Of a stretch of DNA of 64,000 nt, positions 32,453-39,882 are shown in pieces. Made by a program: the position numbers and the translations under genes. Position 1 is the stretch's first letter, and every line of letters starts with the position of its first letter. The stretch spans positions 1-64,000 of the IMG/VR virus record IMGVR_UViG_3300036781_000813; one strand, given 5' to 3'. This DNA is from a virus. The notes beneath the pieces were generated by a model. The model was not told the DNA's origin. It saw only the letters and a program-made list of their open reading frames with translations, and did no database searches.

Positions 32453-34350
32453 CAGACGAAGCCCTCGATTATCGAGCGCGCCGTGCAGCGGCAGTTTTTG
32501 CTGACAAATCCTTGTGTCGTTGTACTATACCACCCGACATTACTTTGGAGGGTATAGACGTGGCCGCTCGTATTTTTACTGATGAGTTTCTTGCCCACGC
32601 GAACGGCCTGAAAGACAAATTCACCAGCCTCAAAGACCTTGCCGCCCATCTCGAAGTTGACGCGGGCGAGTTGAGCAAGAACCTCCGCACTAAGGGCTAT
32701 CCCGTCCCTAACGGTCGGATCGGCGCTACCCATCGGCGCATCAACATCGACCTTGACCAGATCGTCGCCCTGCACTGTGCCGGGAATCCCGTCGCCAGCG
32801 TCGCGAAGACATTCGGCGTCTCGCCCACCGTGATCTTTCGTATCATGCGAGGCGGCGGAATTACGCCGCGCAAGGATTTCTACGATTTCACGGACGCGGA
32901 GATCGTCCGGATGTTCAACGAGGGCTACAGCGTTCTTTCCATCGCCGAGCACTTCAAGGTCTCTCGAAACGTTGTCGCCCATCGGCTGAAGCGCAACGGC
33001 ATCACGCCGCGAGGCGCCAGTGCGGCCAACCATCTGCGCTTCGAGCGCACCAGCGGGACCGAGCTTCGGGGTTTGACCGAGGCCGCTCGTCGCAAGCGGA
33101 TCGCCAACCTGCGAGACAATGGAACTGACTACGACGCTCCCGCGATTGGTCTCGGCGAGGTCGAATTTCGAGACGCACTCGTCGCTGCCAGCATTGAGTT
33201 CACGGAGCAGTCGGAACTCGGCCCCTACGCTCTCGACTTCCGAGTCAGGAATGTCGCCGTGGAAGTTAAATACAGCGCCAACCTGACCGCTGGTTACACC
33301 GCGTGGGGACAGCCGGCTGAGCGCGCCGAATATATCCGCAAAGCTAAACTTGGTCTGATTACGATCCTGCATTCCGGCGTCGAGTTTCTTAAGCCGGCTC
33401 TGCCATATGTAGTCGCCCTCGTTGATCGCTTGAGCCGCGACCCATCCTTTCGGAGTCAAGAGCGGATGATTAGGTGTCGCTCGTACAGTGGCCTCTCCCG
33501 CTTCAAGGGCAATAAGGTCGCCCCGGTAGTGGTAACGCCAGACTTTATGGCAACCATTCACGAGATCGACTAGCACATCACCCGGGAAGCAGTTCGGCAG
33601 GGTGCCGGGCCAGATGCGTTGACCGACATCGGGGTCAAGCCAGCCCTCGACGATGTTGTACCGGGTCTTGTCGCGACCGGCCTTCAGATGGCTGGTCCTT
33701 GGATGTTTTCCCCCGCCTGAGTGCTGCCAAACCGCCTCGGTGATACCGAGAGACATCTGGCGACCGCGATTCAACATGGCCGAGGCCTTGTGATTCTGAT
33801 CTCGCGCAATGAACGCCGCTCGCCGCCGCGTCACCCCGTAGGTCTGTTCCAGTTCCTTTGCCAGCGCGCCGACATCGTGGCCGGCGCTGACACTGCGCAT
33901 GACGCTGCCTTCCACGTCCTTGAAATACTGCTCCGGGATCGACCGGATCAGGCTGACATTCTCCTGAATGGCCGCCTGGATGAGATCGCGTTGGGCCGCG
34001 GTCATCTTGAAGTCGATGGAGAAGCCGGCCTTCTTGAGGATGGCCTTCAGTTGCTCATCAGTCCGGGCCGATGCCGCCTTGGCGAAGTAGTCGGCCAGCG
34101 ACTGGGCGCCTTCATCGAACTTGGCTTCCCACTGCTTGCGGAGCTCGCGGACCACCTTGGAGATCGTGACCGCCGGGGCTTCGTCTTCAGCCATAAGCTT
34201 CGTTACAGCGGGCTCGTTCGCTCGGTAGGCCGCCAGCACCCATTTCCGGACGGAGCGGTGCATGGCCTCTACAAGCCTGTGCAAACGCTTCTGGTAGATC
34301 ACCCGGAGGCCCGCGTTTGCGTTCAGCGGGGGAAGGATGACCTCAGGCAT
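32452..34350 (-). CDS. Mu F-like head morphogenesis protein carrying an intein
   Basis: The open frame runs to 34389. ATG 34350 (PEVILPPLNANAGLRVIY) is preferred because it overlaps the portal stop by a few bases. The N-extein (to residue PGTLPN) has the helical Mu F/SPP1 gp7 fold (VTRRRAAFIARDQNHKASAML) and the typical IWPGTLPN motif. The C-extein is only CRCTARSIIEGFV. Between them is a 366-residue intein (33591-32494). Splicing would restore the conserved PNCRC motif and give about 266 residues (279 from the upstream start). The protein helps portal and capsid assembly and may be packaged. Confidence 0.9.
   Translation of the reverse strand: MPEVILPPLNANAGLRVIYQKRLHRLVEAMHRSVRKWVLAAYRANEPAVTKLMAEDEAPAVTISKVVRELRKQWEAKFDEGAQSLADYFAKAASARTDEQLKAILKKAGFSIDFKMTAAQRDLIQAAIQENVSLIRSIPEQYFKDVEGSVMRSVSAGHDVGALAKELEQTYGVTRRRAAFIARDQNHKASAMLNRGRQMSLGITEAVWQHSGGGKHPRTSHLKAGRDKTRYNIVEGWLDPDVGQRIWPGTLPNCFPGDVLVDLVNGCHKVWRYHYRGDLIALEAGEATVRATPNHPLLTPKGWVAAQAINEGDYIWQSRLKKLDAGMQDRNQTKFSFADIFGALSRLSPRGVTSGQVGAVFNFHGDIPDSEVESVGAEFRLLRELNAGSDECVSKFDLAETNRGSVVVSSIVSQVGDPLATSGLGQTPKLGPAGALEAQMVGRTGASRRDAVALQPMGDNVSRDLEVLGDGKNAVALVEHPDDLRVREIVEILARRNSAASHDTKDHGGRDAECLRDAGDGIPGTVQGDDLVKVDVDAPMGSADPTVRDGIALSAEVLAQLARVNFEMGGKVFEAGEFVFQAVRVGKKLISKNTSGHVYTLQSNVGWYSTTTQGFVSKNCRCTARSIIEGFV
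32501..32551 (+). promoter_or_regulatory. Possible promoter and ribosome binding site of the antisense endonuclease
   Basis: CTGACA (32501-32506), 16 bases, TACTAT (32523-32528) is a plausible promoter. A strong GGAGG (32547-32551) lies 8 bases before the GTG start at 32560. All of this lies inside the coding sequence for intein blocks F and G on the other strand. The ribosome binding site is clear; the promoter is a weaker call. Confidence 0.55.
32560..33573 (+). CDS. Homing-type endonuclease, HTH repeats plus PD-(D/E)XK core
   Basis: 337 residues from GTG 32560, set by GGAGG 8 bases upstream; a frame-consistent ATG does not exist nearby. Three helix-turn-helix-like segments follow in series: TSLKDLAAHLEVDAGELSKN, NPVASVAKTFGVSPTVIFRI and YSVLSIAEHFKVSRNVVAHR, the last two followed by GITPR. 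The nuclease core is at about residues 200-240: E in GEVEFRDAL, D in YALDFRV, and E-x-K in AVEVKYS. This resembles the Vsr/DUF559-like PD-(D/E)XK enzymes seen among phage homing endonucleases. The gene lies entirely inside the intein DNA, on the opposite strand. Its product should cut intein-free alleles and spread the element. Confidence 0.82.
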   Translation: MAARIFTDEFLAHANGLKDKFTSLKDLAAHLEVDAGELSKNLRTKGYPVPNGRIGATHRRINIDLDQIVALHCAGNPVASVAKTFGVSPTVIFRIMRGGGITPRKDFYDFTDAEIVRMFNEGYSVLSIAEHFKVSRNVVAHRLKRNGITPRGASAANHLRFERTSGTELRGLTEAARRKRIANLRDNGTDYDAPAIGLGEVEFRDALVAASIEFTEQSELGPYALDFRVRNVAVEVKYSANLTAGYTAWGQPAERAEYIRKAKLGLITILHSGVEFLKPALPYVVALVDRLSRDPSFRSQERMIRCRSYSGLSRFKGNKVAPVVVTPDFMATIHEID

Positions 34351-35998
34351 CGAAGCTGCGGGGGGCGCGGGCTCGAGTGCTGCGGCCACGGTCCGGTCGA
34401 CTGTCGCGGTCTCGTTCGCCTTCGGGCCGGCCCTCGCGCTCGCCGCCTTCCTCGCGGCGCAGGTTCGGGAAGGTCCGGCTCATCGCGGGGTCGACCAGGT
34501 CTTCTTCCCCAAGGCCGTCGTCCTCGTCCGCCAGATCGAGGCCGTCGTAGGGGCTGTCGGGGTCACTCGCCAGGCGTCGGCGGTCATCTTCGGGAGTGAT
34601 GACGCCGGACTGGATGTAAACCGCCGAGGTATCGGCCTTCGTCTTCTGCAGGTCCGCCAGTTCCTTCGCCGACAGCGCCTTGAGCGGCTTGAACTCCCAC
34701 ACGATGTCGGGGTCGACGACACCCCACAGCGAGATCATCGCGAAGCAGGCGACCGAGTTGAGATGCTTCGTGAACAGCTTGGCCTGGCTGGCGCGGACCC
34801 ACTCGTACCAGGTCTGCATCTCGAACTCCGACGTCGCGTTCAGGCCTGACGGCGAGATGCCGGTCAGCTTCACGAGAGGCACGTGGGATACGGCTGACTG
34901 GTGCTCTTGAGCCTGCGCCTGCAGATGATCGAGGCTGGCCAGCGGGGCGGCGATATTGGCGAAATCCTCGCCGTCCTTGTCGATCATGAGGACGCCGTTG
35001 TTGTTGAGCAGCTGGCTCATCAGCGCGGCGCGCTTCAACATCTTCTGGCCGCCCTCGGTGGTCGAGGCGTCCATGCTGGTCTTCAGCACGTTGACGCTGA
35101 ACTTGTACATGATGTCGGCGACGGTCTTGCGCGCCCGGAGCCAGTTGTCGACGGTGGGCTTCACCATCTGGCTCATCGGCAGGCCGCCGTACATGTAGGC
35201 CGGCTTCAGCATGTCGGGCACTTCACGTCCGACGAAGGTCAGCAGACGGGTGACGTGCACTTCCTTGCCGAGCACGTACCAGCTTTGCGGGTTGTACCAG
35301 TCCGGCTTCAGGGGATCGTTCGAGGTGTACTGCGCCGGGTAGGACCAGAGTGGTTCGATAGGCCGTAGCGCCTTCAGGAAGCCCTTCTTGTCCTTTGCCT
35401 TCGCGTCGGTCGTGGCATCGCGCCCGTTGCCGATGCTGGTCTTGAGTTCGTCCGGCGCGTCGGTATCGCCTGTGTCGAGGTAGAGATGCGAGCGGCCGAA
35501 GTAGAGATCGAGCTCGGCAACGCGGCGGAAAACACCCTGCACGTCGAGCCGCTTGAACTCCTCGGTCAGTTCCTTGATGCGCTCGGCCTTCGATGCCTTG
35601 TCGGTCGAGGTCGATTTGAACTCGATCCATTCCCGCGTCATCTCCGTCGCGGTGACTTCGGCGATCGCACGATATTCCGCGATCTGCGCCAGTTCCGAGA
35701 GGTACGGGAAGCCGAGGAAGACGATGCCGTTCAGTAGCGCGGCGTTCTGCAGTTGGCCGACCGCCCAGCCGTTCATCTGCTGGAGGTTGCTGTCCATCGC
35801 CAGTGTGGCCTTGCCCTCGGGCACGACACCGGGCGGGGGCTTGGGGAGCGACCCCGGCGCGAACGGCGACCAGTTCGGATCGGCGAGACGCTTGCTCAGA
35901 TCTTGTGCGGCGACCGCTGCCAGCACGGCATCGGAAACGCCGCGCGCCTGCTGAGCCGCCCTCTTCGGCGCCTTCAACTGCGCCGGCTTCTTCGCCAT
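34343..35998 (-). CDS. Portal protein (DUF1073)
   Basis: 551 residues. DUF1073 blocks: MNGWAVGQLQNAALLNGIVF, ATEMTREWIEFKS, LYFGRSHLYLDTGD, YMYGGLPMSQMVKPTVDNWL and KLTGISPSGLNATSEFEMQTW, the last being the typical portal clip/wing region. The final 70 residues are acidic/basic low complexity (EEGGEREGRPEGERDRDSR). Databases sometimes label this family Acb1-like; position after terminase and sequence of the core indicate a portal. Confidence 0.88.
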   Translation of the reverse strand: MAKKPAQLKAPKRAAQQARGVSDAVLAAVAAQDLSKRLADPNWSPFAPGSLPKPPPGVVPEGKATLAMDSNLQQMNGWAVGQLQNAALLNGIVFLGFPYLSELAQIAEYRAIAEVTATEMTREWIEFKSTSTDKASKAERIKELTEEFKRLDVQGVFRRVAELDLYFGRSHLYLDTGDTDAPDELKTSIGNGRDATTDAKAKDKKGFLKALRPIEPLWSYPAQYTSNDPLKPDWYNPQSWYVLGKEVHVTRLLTFVGREVPDMLKPAYMYGGLPMSQMVKPTVDNWLRARKTVADIMYKFSVNVLKTSMDASTTEGGQKMLKRAALMSQLLNNNGVLMIDKDGEDFANIAAPLASLDHLQAQAQEHQSAVSHVPLVKLTGISPSGLNATSEFEMQTWYEWVRASQAKLFTKHLNSVACFAMISLWGVVDPDIVWEFKPLKALSAKELADLQKTKADTSAVYIQSGVITPEDDRRRLASDPDSPYDGLDLADEDDGLGEEDLVDPAMSRTFPNLRREEGGEREGRPEGERDRDSRPDRGRSTRARAPRSFDA

Positions 35999-35999
35999 C

Positions 36000-37538
36000 T
36001 CAGAAAGCCTGCTGCCCGGCGTAGTGCTGCTGAACCATATCGAGCACCTCGTCGGACACGTTCATCTGCTTCGGCTTCTGGATCAGGCGGCCGAAGGCTC
36101 CGGAACTGGCGTCGACCTGGTCCTTGAACCGGCCGGCGGGGAATACTCCGAGTTCGTCGAAATAGACCTGATTCCAATCGCCACGGACGACGAAGACGTT
36201 TCCGGCTTCACACTGCGCCGCGAATGGCAGGGCGCGATCTTCCTTGTTGCCAGTCTCGGGCTCGGCGTGGACGTTCCAGCCCGCCAGCATCAGGATCATA
36301 TCCTGCGCTTGCACCTTGCCGGATTGGCCCGGGTCTTGCGGCAGGCTGATTTCGACCGACTTGCCGTCAGCTTCAGCGAAGTGCTTCAAGAAGCGCCGTA
36401 CCTCGTTTCCTTCGCTTTGCGTCGTGAAGACATGGCCGACATAGAATGTGCCGTCCGGGGCGCGGCCAAGCTTCACACCTGCCGTGCGTGCCGCCGTCTC
36501 GCTCTTGGTAGCGGCAAGGTCCCAGTGGCGAACCCAAACCGTGCCTCGAGGTGCCTGATCCACCATCTTGTCGGCGAACCACGAAAGCTTGAACAGCGCG
36601 CCCTCGCGTGGGGCGGGGCGCTGCTGATACTGGCCAGCCCACATGTACGACAGCGTCTTGAAGCCGGACAGGGTCTCGGCGGGGAACCGAATGGGGTCCA
36701 TCAGCTCGCCGTCGTAGGTGCGAGGGTCGGACCATGGCAGAGGCGTCACGCAGCGGCGGTCGGCCTCGAATTCCATTGGGATGTAGAGATGGATGAACCC
36801 GAATTGCTGCGCGAGCAGCGCGCCGGTGAGATCGAGTTCGTGGATACGCTGCATCACGACCACGATGGCCGAGGTCTTCAGGTCGTTGACGCGATTCAGG
36901 CCGCCTTCAAGGAAGTCGCGGATGGCGTTGCCGCGTTCCTTTTCCGACTCGGCCTGCTTGATCGAATGAGGGTCGTCCACCACCAGGCGGTCGCCGCGCT
37001 TGCCGGTGATCGAGCCGAAGGCGATTCCTTCGCGAAAGCCGGTGGCCGTGTTTTCGAAGCTAGTCTCGCCGTAACGGGTAAGGGCGACTTCGGGCCAGAG
37101 CGACTGAAACCACTCTGACATGACGATATTGCGCGTCTTACGGGTGTCGCGCTTGATCGCCTCGAACTCGAACGCCGTCGTAACGAAGCGGACCGAGGGC
37201 CTGCCGCATGGCCCCCACTCCCAGGCCTGCCATAGCACCGTGATGATTGTCGACTTCGAAGAGCCCGGCGGGACATTGATGATCAGCCGCGGGTGAAGCT
37301 TGCCGAAGGTGATCGCCTCAAGGTGATCGCACATCGCCTGGAGGTAGAACCCCCACACCAGCGGAGTGGTCGGCTCGATGATGTGCCACGCTTCCTTGAC
37401 GAAGCCCGCGAAGGACTTGCAGCGCTCCCGGGTCCGCTCAAGCGCCCGGCGATGCTTCTCCTTCCGGACCATCTCCATCATCGCTGATGGGTCCGGCAGG
37501 CGCCGTGAGGATGCGCTCGAGCTGGTCAAGCTGCTCAT
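36000..37538 (-). CDS. terL: Terminase large subunit
   Basis: 512 residues. ATPase: Walker A in IINVPPGSSKSTI (residues about 85-97), Walker B in DRLVVDDPHS, coupling motif in SAIVVVMQRIHELD. Nuclease: HWDLAATKS, then SLPQDPGQSG and FKDQVDASSGAF with acidic metal-binding residues. It pumps DNA into the prohead and cuts concatemers. The 5' end overlaps the small subunit by 101 bases, so an internal start at 37481 is possible. Confidence 0.92.
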   Translation of the reverse strand: MSSLTSSSASSRRLPDPSAMMEMVRKEKHRRALERTRERCKSFAGFVKEAWHIIEPTTPLVWGFYLQAMCDHLEAITFGKLHPRLIINVPPGSSKSTIITVLWQAWEWGPCGRPSVRFVTTAFEFEAIKRDTRKTRNIVMSEWFQSLWPEVALTRYGETSFENTATGFREGIAFGSITGKRGDRLVVDDPHSIKQAESEKERGNAIRDFLEGGLNRVNDLKTSAIVVVMQRIHELDLTGALLAQQFGFIHLYIPMEFEADRRCVTPLPWSDPRTYDGELMDPIRFPAETLSGFKTLSYMWAGQYQQRPAPREGALFKLSWFADKMVDQAPRGTVWVRHWDLAATKSETAARTAGVKLGRAPDGTFYVGHVFTTQSEGNEVRRFLKHFAEADGKSVEISLPQDPGQSGKVQAQDMILMLAGWNVHAEPETGNKEDRALPFAAQCEAGNVFVVRGDWNQVYFDELGVFPAGRFKDQVDASSGAFGRLIQKPKQMNVSDEVLDMVQQHYAGQQAF

Positions 37539-38001
37539 CGCTGTACTTCACCAGACTTACGGTTTCGATTGGGCCGCCATCCTTGCCCGTGTGCTCATGT
37601 TCCTGTCGGTCGCGCCATTTCCAGCGTTGGCGGTTCTTGAGCCAGAAGATCGCGGCCGTCACATCCGGCGGGTAATGCTCGGTGAAAGGCGCATACACCG
37701 GCTCGTCTGCACCAGCGGGCATGAAGATCTTCACGGCGTGCGGATTGGAGTAACCGGTCGCCCGCGAATACAGCCGTTCAGCGACCTTGGCGTCAGCCGA
37801 CAGCTTTCCTTCCTTTAGGGCCTCCAGAAACTCCGGATGGGCACTTTTCCACGTGTTCAACGTGGCGACGGAAACGTCCCAGAAGGCAGCCATTTCATCG
37901 TCTGTCGCGCCAAGAAGCGCAAGCTTGCGCGCCTCCTCGACAAAGCGACGATCGTATTTCGATGGCCGGCCGCCAGCGCCCTTCTTCGTCTTCTTGGCCA
38001 T
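37438..38001 (-). CDS. terS: Terminase small subunit
   Basis: 187 residues. GRPSKYDRRFVEEARKLALLGATDDEMAAFWDVS is a helix-turn-helix-type DNA-binding segment found in phage small terminases, followed by ...TLNTWKSAHPEFLEAL. The second half (FWLKNRQRWKWRDRQE) is also family-typical. It overlaps terL, a common arrangement. Confidence 0.85.
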   Translation of the reverse strand: MAKKTKKGAGGRPSKYDRRFVEEARKLALLGATDDEMAAFWDVSVATLNTWKSAHPEFLEALKEGKLSADAKVAERLYSRATGYSNPHAVKIFMPAGADEPVYAPFTEHYPPDVTAAIFWLKNRQRWKWRDRQEHEHTGKDGGPIETVSLVKYSDEQLDQLERILTAPAGPISDDGDGPEGEASPGA

Positions 38002-38006
38002 GTGTC

Positions 38007-38537
38007 TCAGCTCACGAGCTCGACGTCGTCGGCCCTGACCTTGATCTCGCGTTCAGCGCCCAGCAGCGACATCAGCACCTTCACCCGGTCGCCCTCGGCC
38101 CAGCTAACCTTGGCCTCATGGTCCGCGAAGGTGCCCTTGAGCAGCTTCACCGTGGATCCGATGGGAATCACCTTGGATAGCGCGGCGTCGATGTTCTCGG
38201 AATTAACCCAGTCGCCATTGCAGAGGTCGAACAGGACCTTCATGGCCCGCTCGGGAACGCGCACCGGCTTGGCGGGCAGCGGCGGGATCATATTCTTGAC
38301 GCCCCGGGTGCCGTAGACCTTGCCCCAATCATCGTGGTCGAGATCGAGGCGCACGAAGATGTATCCGGGGAAATACGGCCGGACGACATCCTCGAAGGAG
38401 CCGCGCACGCGGCGGCGTACCAAGCAACGGGGGCTGAAAGTCTGGAAACCTTGTCGCTGCAGGTTCTCTCTGGCGGCAATCTCGCCAAAGTTATTCAGCG
38501 TAGCGACATACCAGGAAAAGCGGCCGGTGGAGCTCAA
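38007..38537 (-). CDS. NusG/RfaH-family transcription factor
   Basis: 176 residues. The NGN domain is visible (WYVATLNNFGEIAARENLQRQG, RPYFPGYIFVRLDLDHDDW, GTRGVKNMI), and the KOW region GSTVKLLKGTFADHEAKVSW follows. As the first gene of the late operon just upstream of terS, it may convert RNA polymerase to a terminator-resistant form for the 33-kb late transcript, like RfaH for long operons. That role is inferred from position. Confidence 0.85.
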   Translation of the reverse strand: MSSTGRFSWYVATLNNFGEIAARENLQRQGFQTFSPRCLVRRRVRGSFEDVVRPYFPGYIFVRLDLDHDDWGKVYGTRGVKNMIPPLPAKPVRVPERAMKVLFDLCNGDWVNSENIDAALSKVIPIGSTVKLLKGTFADHEAKVSWAEGDRVKVLMSLLGAEREIKVRADDVELVS

Positions 38538-38561
38538 TCTTCGCCTCTTTACGGCTACCGC

Positions 38562-38582
38562 ACATCCTCAAAAAACGGATGT
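38562..38582 (-). promoter_or_regulatory. Hairpin in the late leader
   Basis: ACATCC pairs with GGATGT around a 9-base loop (GTTTTTTGA on the - strand), just upstream of the NusG-like gene. It could be an RNA signal for the NusG-like factor or an attenuator. The stem is short and the role is inferred. Confidence 0.35.
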
Positions 38583-38662
38583 ACGTTGGGTCACGTAAAC
38601 GGCGATGAGAGTTCATTATCGCGGCGTTAAGCTACAGATGGGTGCCGCGTTAGGATCGGAAG

Positions 38663-38689
38663 CTAATAGTTGTGGGTACGGCGTGTCAA
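38663..38689 (-). promoter_or_regulatory. Possible late promoter
   Basis: The 183-base gap 38538-38720 is the only untranslated space ahead of the late genes. It has a perfect -35 TTGACA (38689-38684) and a weak -10 TATTAG (38668-38663) with a short 15-base spacer. No clear ECF-type GGAAC/CGTT pair was found, so which sigma factor uses it is open. Confidence 0.45.
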
Positions 38690-38720
38690 GTGCCGGTGAT
38701 CGAGTTAGCCACAGTTGCCC

Positions 38721-39038
38721 TTATCGTTGGTCATAGAAGGCGCGGTCTGGGTCGAGGCCAATCACGGAAAATCGACCTCCGGCCGTTGTCTCGACCAGAT
38801 ATGCCCGGTCAGCCATTTTATCGCGACATCCGGGGAATTCTCGCTTACTCGCGCATGATCCAAAAATAGGACTGCCGGTAGACATGATCATGACGCCATC
38901 ATCCTGCATGCAGCCTTGAACCTTCAGGAGTTTTCCGCACTCCCGACATTCGGCCACGACGTTGGCGTAGCCTTCCTCCATCTGTTTGACCGAGCGCCGA
39001 TCTCTCTCGTCGTCGAGATTGATGATCTTGTCTGACAT
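38721..39038 (-). CDS. Cys-rich small protein, 105 aa
   Basis: Start ATG 39038 follows GAGAGGGATC; the frame upstream is shadow. Cysteines in ECRECGKLLKVQGCM...SCASKREFPGC could form a zinc site. The rest (LVETTAGGRFSVIGLDPDRAF) is mixed. The role is unknown. Confidence 0.5.
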   Translation of the reverse strand: MSDKIINLDDERDRRSVKQMEEGYANVVAECRECGKLLKVQGCMQDDGVMIMSTGSPIFGSCASKREFPGCRDKMADRAYLVETTAGGRFSVIGLDPDRAFYDQR

Positions 39039-39122
39039 GATCCCTCTCACCGTCTTCCTCGGAAAAATACCCCGCCGCAACCCTCTATAGGCGCGGCGGG
39101 GTAAGGACTCGCAGGACCGCCG

Positions 39123-39293
39123 TCAGGACGTGCGAGGGGATGGGGTTAGCAGCGCGCGCTTCATGTCGATGATGACCCGCGCGGCATTGGCCGCGTTCAA
39201 GGCCGCCTGCGCATACTTCATGGCATCGTCTGGCAGGGCCGCACCGGCCGCCTTGCTCACCAGTTCCTTAACTTGCTTCTCAACATCATCCAT
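39123..39293 (-). CDS. Hypothetical helical protein, 56 aa
   Basis: ATG at 39293, with GGAG 9 bases upstream, gives DDVEKQVKELVSKAAGAALP and a second helix AALNAANAARVIIDMKRALL. A longer frame to 39455 has no ribosome binding site and overlaps the upstream gene. The function is unknown. Confidence 0.5.
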   Translation of the reverse strand: MDDVEKQVKELVSKAAGAALPDDAMKYAQAALNAANAARVIIDMKRALLTPSPRTS

Positions 39294-39373
39294 GGGTTCT
39301 AACTCCATAAGACTGGCCGGCACTTTGGCTTTCGCAATCCGCGGTGTGCCGACATTTGACCGCGGAACGCTTT

Positions 39374-39646
39374 TCACCCCTCCTTGAGCGAGGAGCTGTC
39401 GGGCTTCTCGTTCAGGATGGCTTCGATGCCTGCAACGAATGCGTTTTCTATCCATCTGTGAGGCACATGGAATATGTCGTTGTCGAACGCCCCCGACTCA
39501 CGCATGGCCTCTACTACATGATCATCGGGCCAGCTCACGGCCAGCAAGACGGCCCGGACAATCGCGAGGCGCAATGGCGTAGCCACGGCCGAGCCACCCG
39601 GAATTGCCTCGCCAACGGCAGCAGCGGCCTTTTCCATCATCGTCAT
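39374..39646 (-). CDS. Hypothetical protein, 90 aa
   Basis: ATG 39646 overlaps the stop of the upstream gene (ATGA) and has GGGAG upstream. It contains EKAAAAVGEAIPGGSAV and IVRAVLLAVSWPDDHVVEAM, likely a helical bundle of the type found in several small phage proteins. No family is named. Confidence 0.5.
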   Translation of the reverse strand: MTMMEKAAAAVGEAIPGGSAVATPLRLAIVRAVLLAVSWPDDHVVEAMRESGAFDNDIFHVPHRWIENAFVAGIEAILNEKPDSSSLKEG

Positions 39647-39864
39647 CTCCCCTCTCCCTTCTCCAGCTCCTCGATGCGGCGCTGCAGGAACGCAATCTGT
39701 CGGGCGAGATGCGCAACCTGCAATTCGGTCACCGTCGGCGTGTGGACGTAGGTGTGCGCCATTTCCAGGTTGTCGGCCCAACCGTCCAGCGAGGCCACTG
39801 ACATGGGTACGAAACTGGTTATCGTCTTTGCCGCGCGACGCCGGGGCACTTTCCGCTTCCTCAT
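39643..39864 (-). CDS. Small coiled-coil protein, 73 aa
   Basis: Basic N-terminus (MRKRKVPRRRAAK) and a C-terminal coiled coil (TELQVAHLARQIAFLQRRIE) ending in GEGR, with GAGGAAGAC upstream of ATG. It is coupled to the next gene. The function is unknown. Confidence 0.5.
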   Translation of the reverse strand: MRKRKVPRRRAAKTITSFVPMSVASLDGWADNLEMAHTYVHTPTVTELQVAHLARQIAFLQRRIEELEKGEGR

Positions 39865-39882
39865 GTCTTCCTCCCCGACAGA

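Larger units (their letters stand above)
32494..33591 (-). mobile_element. Intein with antisense-encoded endonuclease
   Basis: Intein block A is CFPGDVLVDLVNG at the 33591 end, block B is ATPNHPLLTPKGW at about 33480-33440, block F is VYTLQSNVGWYSTTT, and block G ends in VSKN followed by extein Cys. Catalytic residues are Cys1, block B His, terminal Asn and Cys+1; the penultimate residue is Lys instead of the usual His. The middle of the protein (about 33400-32570) shows no LAGLIDADG or HNH endonuclease domain. Instead it is the exact antisense of an endonuclease gene on the + strand. Confidence 0.88.

Noticed and set aside
34343-35998. Anti-CBASS Acb1 label for the portal
   Set aside because: Database naming for DUF1073 can suggest this, but the sequence and position show a portal protein; no evidence for anti-defence activity.
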